Part shown: in pieces, positions 59,003-64,000 of the stretch
How the letters are laid out: every line of letters starts with the position of its first letter
How positions within the stretch are numbered: position 1 is the first letter of the stretch
Translations under genes and position numbers: made by a program
From: Gordonia prachuapensis
GTDB lineage: Bacteria > Actinomycetota > Actinomycetes > Mycobacteriales > Mycobacteriaceae
Reading direction: 5' to 3'
NCBI RefSeq assembly: GCF_036350515.1
Contig: NZ_JAZDUE010000014.1
Location: 104,214 to 168,213, forward strand
DNA: 64,000 nucleotides
Notes under the pieces: generated by a model
The model's input: the letters and a program-made list of their open reading frames with translations, nothing else
Database searches by the model: none
What the model was told of the DNA's origin: nothing

Positions 59003-60012
59003 CGGCCGATCACCGCCACCCGCTCGGGTACGAGGTTCAGGAGGACGTGCTCACCGATCGCGACGGCGTCCGACGTGACGGCCTCGACGTCGCCGACGTC
59101 GGCTGTCACCCGCACGCGTCGGCCCGAGGGTAGGTCGGCGACGCTCACGACCACCCCATCGGAAGTGTGGTCACCCGCCGGCGTCGCCCGCACCGATTCG
59201 GGGCGCAATCCGAGCCGGACGTGGCCATCGGGAGCCTCGATGGTGGTCTCGCCCAGGGCGGTGGCCGCCCGGCCGTCGGCCACCTCGGCATCGAGGACCG
59301 TCGTGACGCCGATGAACCGGGCGGTCCATTCATCGGCCGGGCGTAGCCAGAGTTGTTCGGGCGCTTCGGTTTGCACCAGGGCGCCCTCCCGCATCACCGA
59401 GATGGTGTCGGCCATCAGGGCCGCTTCGGTGTGGTCGTGGGTCACCATGATCGTCGGGGTGTCGGCCGCCCGCACGATCTCGGTGATCTCGATGGCCAGA
59501 CGTTCACGGAGGAGGCGATCGAGCGCTGCGAGGGGTTCGTCGAGCAGAAGCAGCCGGGGCCGCGGGGCCAGCGCCCGCGCCAACGCCACCCGTTGCGCCT
59601 CTCCGCCGGACAACTCCTCCACACGCCGCTCCGCGTAGCCGGGAAGTCGGACCAGCTCGAGCATCTCGTCGACGCGGGCCCGGATTGCGGGCCGCGACCA
59701 GCGGCGCATCTTCAGCCCGTAGGCGATGTTCGACGACACGGTGCGGCCCCCGAACAGTTGGCCGTCCTGGAATACGACGCCGAAGTCGCGGCGGTGCGCG
59801 GGGACACCGGCCAGGTCTGTGCCGTCGAAACGGATTCGACCTCCGCTGATCGGCTCCAGTCCGGCGACGGCTCGGATGAGCGTCGACTTCCCGCACCCGG
59901 ACGGGCCCAGGAGCGCGGTCAGCACCGACCCGGACGTACCGACCGTCCAGGTGAGGTCCTCGATCACCGGGGTCGCCCCGTAGCGGACGCCGAGCCCATC
60001 GATCTGCAACAT
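58999..60012 (-). CDS. thiQ: thiamine ABC transporter ATP-binding protein
   Basis: A 337-residue ATPase that powers thiamine uptake with ThiP and ThiB. Walker A LGPSGCGKSTLIRAVAG near residue 35, signature LSGGEAQRVALARALA near 130, Walker B LLLLDEPLAALD near 153, and H-loop THDHTEAA near 188. After residue 230 a TOBE-like regulatory domain follows (LGLRPESVRATPAGD), longer than in enteric ThiQ. ThiQ is assigned from its neighbours, since the ATPase itself resembles other CUT1/iron-type cassettes. ATG at 60012, 47 bp after thiP. Confidence 0.82.
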   Translation of the reverse strand: MLQIDGLGVRYGATPVIEDLTWTVGTSGSVLTALLGPSGCGKSTLIRAVAGLEPISGGRIRFDGTDLAGVPAHRRDFGVVFQDGQLFGGRTVSSNIAYGLKMRRWSRPAIRARVDEMLELVRLPGYAERRVEELSGGEAQRVALARALAPRPRLLLLDEPLAALDRLLRERLAIEITEIVRAADTPTIMVTHDHTEAALMADTISVMREGALVQTEAPEQLWLRPADEWTARFIGVTTVLDAEVADGRAATALGETTIEAPDGHVRLGLRPESVRATPAGDHTSDGVVVSVADLPSGRRVRVTADVGDVEAVTSDAVAIGEHVLLNLVPERVAVIGR

Positions 60013-60059
60013 GTCAGCGCCTCGGCGCCGAAGTGGATGTCAGGGCGGTCGCGGCCATC

Positions 60060-61676
60060 TCAGATCAGCGCTCCCGTCCGTGGCCGGAAGACTTCGACCA
60101 CCGCGACGGCGAGCGTGGTCACGGCGACCAGGACCACGGACGCGGCCATCGCGGTCGCCAGGTTCTCGGCCCCGGGTCGGTTCAGCGCCGAGCCGATCAG
60201 GACCGGCAGCGTCGTGGTGTCCGCGCGGGCCAGGAAGCTGGTCGCACCGAATTCCCCCAATGCCATCACGAACGCGAAACCACCTGCAGCGCACAGTGTC
60301 CGTCCGATCAGCGGTAGATCGACGGTGACGAAGACGCGCAGTGGTCCGGCGCCCAGCGACGCGGCCGCCTGGCGTAGTCGCACCGACACCGAGGCGAGCG
60401 CCGGGACTGCGATCCGCACGACCACAGGGATCGCGATCAACGCCTGGACGCACGGGATGACCAGCGACGAGGTCGCGAGTTGCGTTGGCAGCGTGGACAA
60501 CACGATGAGATAGCCGAATCCGAGTGTCACCGCGCTGATCCCGAGCGGAATAGTGGTGACGACATTCCCCGCGGCAGCCCAGAAACCGGTCGCCCGATGC
60601 ATCGCGACGGCCGCCAGGACACCGACCACCAATGCGATCACCATCGCGAGCGCCGCGGTTCCCAGGGAGTAGCGCAACGATTCCAGCGGGGTCACGCCGT
60701 TCACGGATTCGCCCAGTGATCGGTATCCGGCGAGCGTCCACTCACCGTCGGCGCCCGGCCGGACCGATCGCACGACCAGCACCGCGATCGGACCGACCAG
60801 GACGGCGGCCACCCACGCGAGAGCTGCGGACACCGGCAACCATTGCATGCCGTGCGGCCGGAATCTCGTGTCGACGGCCGATGCCGTGGACGATGGCGCC
60901 GCGGACTCGCCGGGGTCGGAGAACAGCCGGGTCAGCAACAATGCGGCGACCACCACGACGATCTGCAGCATCGACAGCGCGACCGCCTCCGGAATCTGGA
61001 AGTAGCTGATCGCCTGGGTGTAGATCTCGGTCTCGAGCGTCCGGATCTCTCCGTTGCCGAGGATGATGATGACTCCGAAACTGGTGGAGCAGAACAGGAA
61101 CACCAGCGCCGCGGCCGCACCGACGGCGGGCAGGAGACGGGGCACCGTGATGTCGACGAAGGCGCGCATCCGACCGGCGCCGAGTGTCTGGGCGGCCTCG
61201 GCGAGGCGCGGATCCAGCGAGCGCCATGCTGCACCGACCACCCTCGCGATGACCGCCACGTTGAGGAACGCGTGTGCGAGCAGGATCGGCCACAGCCCGG
61301 ATGCGTCGCCCAACATCGCCAACGGCCCGTCCAGCAAAGCGCGGAAAGCGACGCCGACCACGACGGTCGGCAAGACGAACGGCACCGTGACGACCACCGT
61401 CAGCAGCAACGACCCCGGGATGTCCACGCGCGCGATCAGCCAGACGATCGGCGCCGCCACCAGCATCGCCAGCAGTGTCGACACCGCCGCCTGGAAGACG
61501 GTGAAGCCCAGCAGGTCCAGGGCGTTCGTGCGCCGCAGCAGCTCACCGATGCCCTCGTCGGAACGGACCTCGACCGCACGCCGTAGCAGCGCACCGAGCG
61601 GCCACAGGAAGAAGACGAGGATGAACGCGGCAGGGATCACCCGCAACGCCAGCGCGCCGAGGCGCCCGGAGATCAC
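60060..61676 (-). CDS. thiP: thiamine ABC transporter permease
   Basis: A 538-residue permease with about 12 transmembrane helices in two halves, each with a binding-protein-dependent transport motif: AEAAQTLGAGRMRAFVDITV near residue 160 and RQAAASLGAGPLRVFVTVDL near 440 (EAA-like loops that touch the ATPase). This two-in-one layout is typical of ThiP and iron (FbpB/SfuB) permeases. GTG at 61676 overlaps the thiB stop as GTGA; a GTG at 61709 would overlap thiB by 37 bp. Confidence 0.85.
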   Translation of the reverse strand: MISGRLGALALRVIPAAFILVFFLWPLGALLRRAVEVRSDEGIGELLRRTNALDLLGFTVFQAAVSTLLAMLVAAPIVWLIARVDIPGSLLLTVVVTVPFVLPTVVVGVAFRALLDGPLAMLGDASGLWPILLAHAFLNVAVIARVVGAAWRSLDPRLAEAAQTLGAGRMRAFVDITVPRLLPAVGAAAALVFLFCSTSFGVIIILGNGEIRTLETEIYTQAISYFQIPEAVALSMLQIVVVVAALLLTRLFSDPGESAAPSSTASAVDTRFRPHGMQWLPVSAALAWVAAVLVGPIAVLVVRSVRPGADGEWTLAGYRSLGESVNGVTPLESLRYSLGTAALAMVIALVVGVLAAVAMHRATGFWAAAGNVVTTIPLGISAVTLGFGYLIVLSTLPTQLATSSLVIPCVQALIAIPVVVRIAVPALASVSVRLRQAAASLGAGPLRVFVTVDLPLIGRTLCAAGGFAFVMALGEFGATSFLARADTTTLPVLIGSALNRPGAENLATAMAASVVLVAVTTLAVAVVEVFRPRTGALI

Positions 61677-62749
61677 CGTCCGACCGCGTCGCGCCACTCT
61701 TGCAGCCACGCCTCACGATTCTCGGCGACGAATTCCGGTGGCAGGCTCACCGTCCAGGCCGGCACCGGTGCCCGCTGCTGCCATCCGTCGGGCAGCGGGG
61801 TGTCCTGCTGCACCGGATACACATACATCGACGACGGCAAGGCCGCCTGCACCGTCGGCGAGAGCATGAAGTCGACGAGCCTGCGGGCGCCGGTGAGATT
61901 GTCGGTGCCCTTGAGGATTCCGACGTATTCCACCTGGCGCCAACAGCCGTCGAGCAGAGCCGATGTCCCCGGCGTTGCGGCGGGTGACGAGGCGTACGAC
62001 AACACGATCGGCTTGTCCCCGCGGCCCTCTCCGGCCGAGAACAGCTGGTTGTAGGCGATCTCCCAGCCCGATACGACGGTGGCACCGCCGGTGGTCACGG
62101 TTCTCCAGTAGTCCTGCCACCCCTCACCGAACACCCCGATGGTGGTCAGCAGAAAGGCCAATCCGGGCGACGAGGTCCCGGGGTCGAGCAGAGCGGCCTG
62201 CGACGCGTACTTCGGATCGCGGAGATCCCGCAGACTCGTCGGCGGTTCCTCACCCCGGGAGGCATACCAGTCGTCGTCGACGTTGAGGCAGACGTCGCCG
62301 CGGTCGACGGCCGTCAACTCGTTGTTCGTCCCCGGTAGCGCGTACTCGGCCGCACCGTTCGCGGCGAGCGGAGACTCATAGGGCTCCAGCGCGCCCGCCT
62401 CGATCGGCCGGGAGGCGAAGGTGTTGTCGATGCCGAAAACCGCGTCGGCCTTGGGAGAACCGGGTGTCAACGACACCGTGGAGGCCAACTGCCCGGCGTC
62501 ACCGGACCTGACGACCTCGAGGGTCAACCCCGTCTCCTCCCGGAAGGTGTCGAACACCGAGTCCGGCAGGGTGAACGAGTCATGCGTCAACAGGGTGACC
62601 TCGGCACCCGGCTCCGGGTCGTCCCCGCACCCCGCCAGCATGGTCGTCCCGGCCAGCAGTGCGACCAGCGCAACAGCTTTCCCGCCGCCACGTCGGCGAC
62701 GCGCACCGAACCGGACGTATCGGCCATTCCTCTCGCTGAGTGTCACCAC
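61673..62749 (-). CDS. thiB: thiamine-binding lipoprotein
   Basis: A 358-residue ThiB/TbpA-type binding lipoprotein: lipobox LAGC with lipidated Cys 41, then VTLLTHDSFTLPDSVFDTFR, VVRSGDAGQLASTVSLT, AVFGIDNTFASRP, and DRGDVCLNVDDDWYASRGEE with PPTSLRDLRDPKYA. The later SPGLAFLLTTIGVFGEGWQD, VVSGWEIAYNQLFS and IVLSYASSPAATPG are strongly ThiB-like. GTG at 62749 is the start; another GTG at 62746 follows it. First gene of thiB-thiP-thiQ-mutT2. Confidence 0.9.
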   Translation of the reverse strand: MVTLSERNGRYVRFGARRRRGGGKAVALVALLAGTTMLAGCGDDPEPGAEVTLLTHDSFTLPDSVFDTFREETGLTLEVVRSGDAGQLASTVSLTPGSPKADAVFGIDNTFASRPIEAGALEPYESPLAANGAAEYALPGTNNELTAVDRGDVCLNVDDDWYASRGEEPPTSLRDLRDPKYASQAALLDPGTSSPGLAFLLTTIGVFGEGWQDYWRTVTTGGATVVSGWEIAYNQLFSAGEGRGDKPIVLSYASSPAATPGTSALLDGCWRQVEYVGILKGTDNLTGARRLVDFMLSPTVQAALPSSMYVYPVQQDTPLPDGWQQRAPVPAWTVSLPPEFVAENREAWLQEWRDAVGR

Positions 62750-62982
62750 GGCTCGATCTAACCAGTTACGCCACGACTACACGACCACACGACCTGCTAA
62801 TCACATCAGTAACAATTGCATCAACAATCACATCCGTAACACAGAGTGCGTTAGGCTCCCTGGACGGCGCCCGCGTTGCGCGGGTGCATAGAATGACGCG
62901 CGACGCCATCCGGCGTCGGACTCAGTGACCGCGCGTGTGCGGCGACACCGGCGCACACCGACGACCGATTGGACCGGAAACA
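62750..62982. promoter_or_regulatory. divergent thiB/secreted protein region with direct repeats
   Basis: A 233-bp region, the most A/T-rich in this end of the window around 62790-62845. AATCACATCAGTAACA (62799-62814) and AATCACATCCGTAACA (62826-62841) are direct repeats with one mismatch, 27 bp apart, and a related GTTAC sits at 62765-62769. They look like regulator sites for thiB. I see no TPP riboswitch: no CTGAGA core or CUGAUCUGG-like segment is present. Confidence 0.5.
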
Positions 62983-63834
62983 GTGCGTTTGCCTGCACTC
63001 CAGAGCCTGCGCTCCCGCTCTCGCCGCTTCCCCGCACGCCGTGCGGCCATCGCTGCGGTGAGCATCGCCGCGGCCACCGCGCTGGCCATGCCCGCCGTCG
63101 CCGACGCCGCACCGGCAGCCGCGCACCCGAAGGTCGATCAGCGCGTCCTCGACTCGCTGGGCGCGTTCGCGCCGGCCATCATCGGCGCGGTCGCGACGAA
63201 GGGGCCGGACGGCAAGATCAGCCCGCAGCTGCTCGACCAGGCCAGGACCCTCTCGGCGGCGCCCGGACTGCCGCCCGAGGTGAAGAAGATCTGGGACGAG
63301 GTCATCGACTTCCTCGGCGAACCGGGCCGCGTGGCGGTCGAACGTCGACTCGCCGCCGAGCGCGAGCCGGGCGAGCCGGAGATCCCCCAGGGCCCCAACG
63401 CCCCGCGGATTCAGGAATTCCTCTATCCCACCCTCGGTTTCGGCTGCATGGAGGGCAACGGAAGTCCCGATGGCGGGAATTCGCTGGGGCGCGCGTTGGT
63501 GACGGCGGGGCCGCAGGACGCTCCGGCACCGGGTCCCAAGCGCGGCGAGGCGGGCTACGTCTACACCAGCCTCGGCACGGGTCCGGCGATCAACAACCCG
63601 AACCGCAAGCTCTGGGTGTCGTGGCTGAACATCGACAACGGCCGCACCGGACAGAATCAGCTCAAGCGAAATCCCAAGATCAACGTCGAAGACGGCCCGG
63701 GAACCTTCACCACGATCGCGAAAACCGGACGCGGACGCGTGGTCTCGACGATCTACGGTGACGTGACCACCAGGAGCGACGGTCGGGTCAACAGTTGCAC
63801 CATCGTGCCGACCATCGGCCTCGCCATCGTGTGA
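62983..63834 (+). CDS. secreted Ala/Pro-rich protein (Rv1157c-like)
   Basis: A 283-residue exported protein. The N-terminus has an arginine pair and hydrophobic core (RSRSRRFPARRAAIAAVSIA) with probable cleavage after residue 42 (AVADA). The mature chain has a helical N-terminal region rich in Leu, Pro and Glu, and a C-terminal domain EFLYPTLGFGCMEGNGSPDG, GRTGQNQLKRNP, VVSTIYGDVTTR with two cysteines (one near the end, SCTIVPT). It resembles Rv1157c-type secreted proteins; function unknown. GTG at 62983 follows a purine-rich GGAAACA. Confidence 0.8.
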   Translation: MRLPALQSLRSRSRRFPARRAAIAAVSIAAATALAMPAVADAAPAAAHPKVDQRVLDSLGAFAPAIIGAVATKGPDGKISPQLLDQARTLSAAPGLPPEVKKIWDEVIDFLGEPGRVAVERRLAAEREPGEPEIPQGPNAPRIQEFLYPTLGFGCMEGNGSPDGGNSLGRALVTAGPQDAPAPGPKRGEAGYVYTSLGTGPAINNPNRKLWVSWLNIDNGRTGQNQLKRNPKINVEDGPGTFTTIAKTGRGRVVSTIYGDVTTRSDGRVNSCTIVPTIGLAIV

Positions 63835-63883
63835 CAGCCGGCTGATCGCACGATCTCAGACACCCCCGGGCGGGGCGGGTTCA

Positions 63884-63928
63884 CATGATCGTCGCAACAC
63901 TCTCAGATGAGAGGTTGCGACGATCATG
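63884..63928. repeat. 21/22-bp inverted repeat overlapping a start codon
   Basis: The left arm (63884-63905) and the right arm (63908-63928) pair over 21 bases with a single bulged A and a two-base loop. The arms contain CATGATCGTCGCAAC and its complement. The ATG at 63926 lies in the right arm. This looks like the left end of an insertion sequence or a hairpin that blocks translation of its gene. Confidence 0.65.
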
Positions 63929-64000
63929 TCGTTTCAGGAGGACTGTGTTCGGTTCGGTGACCAGTTGGCGAGGCTGGTGGATGCCGGGGTGCCGGTGAAG
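63926..64000 (+). CDS. partial gene, probably transposase N-terminus
   Basis: ATG at 63926 opens a frame that runs to the right edge: MSFQEDCVRFGDQLARLVDA then GVPVK. VDAGVPVK followed by a recruitment helix-turn-helix is common in orfA-like or IS481/IS3-type transposases, but 25 residues cannot prove this. The strong inverted repeat at its start supports an insertion sequence. Confidence 0.45.
   Translation, partial: MSFQEDCVRFGDQLARLVDAGVPVK

Noticed and set aside
62750..62982. TPP riboswitch ahead of thiB
   Set aside because: No CTGAGA core or the conserved thi-box 3' segment was found on either strand by eye.

Overview
The window is GC-rich actinobacterial chromosome. Its gene content (mycothiol deacetylase MshB, coenzyme F420 genes fbiA/fbiB/cofG, WhiB2, glucosyl-3-phosphoglycerate synthase, lipoprotein LpqW, two type VII secretion components, a class Ib ribonucleotide reductase) points to the Mycobacteriales. 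No PE/PPE genes are present, and three families of short repeats sit between genes, so a Gordonia-like relative is my best guess; this is an inference from family recognition, not a database result. Every base is accounted for by chromosomal housekeeping genes except a probable insertion-sequence end at the right edge. I saw no tRNA, rRNA or CRISPR array.

Layout. 1-22.7 kb resembles the M. tuberculosis Rv3040c-Rv3055 neighbourhood as I remember it: NUDIX, ABC ATPase, serB, ctaD, fecB, nrdF, nrdE, nrdI, nrdH, an FMN reductase and its TetR regulator. It is interrupted by an LLM oxidoreductase, a HxlR regulator, a methyltransferase, a three-gene VOC/PTH2-like/cupin operon, a SNF2 helicase with a SWIM-domain partner, and an MTB12-like secreted protein. 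A urate hydroxylase (hpxO) follows. 22.8-26.2 kb holds a divergent eccB/eccE pair standing alone. 26.2-33.8 kb resembles Rv3255c-Rv3262: manA, an SIS-like gene, DUF3499, a metallopeptidase-like gene, whiB2, fbiA, fbiB, then a NUDIX gene. 33.8-63.8 kb runs colinear with Rv1213 down to Rv1157c: glgC/glgA, an RlmA-like methyltransferase, DUF3117, gpgS, folP2, fadD6, two LOG-family genes, dapE, dapD, dapC, ferredoxin, a cysteine dioxygenase/rhodanese pair, the cofG locus, mshB, lpqW, typA, mutT2, a thiamine ABC transporter and a secreted protein.

The most unusual region is 49.1-53.0 kb. At the place where relatives carry the fused fbiC gene (CofG+CofH), there is instead a translationally coupled three-gene operon: a CofH homologue that has lost the whole radical-SAM cysteine motif, a Baeyer-Villiger-type flavoprotein monooxygenase, and an intact stand-alone CofG. 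The gene order is the reverse of the order of the two domains in FbiC. Either a second functional CofH exists elsewhere, or this operon does something other than standard Fo synthesis.

Regulation seen in sequence: at least fifteen genes have a TANNNT -10 hexamer 6-8 bases ahead of an ATG/GTG start (leaderless transcripts). Two NrdR-like boxes 32 bp apart control the nrd operon, whose long leader also holds a perfect 24-bp palindrome. An IdeR-like iron box overlaps the promoter of a previously easy-to-miss 58-residue cysteine-rich protein at 58.4 kb. Repeat clusters with 39-bp, 32-bp and 21-bp periods lie at 40.0, 46.1 and 49.0 kb.
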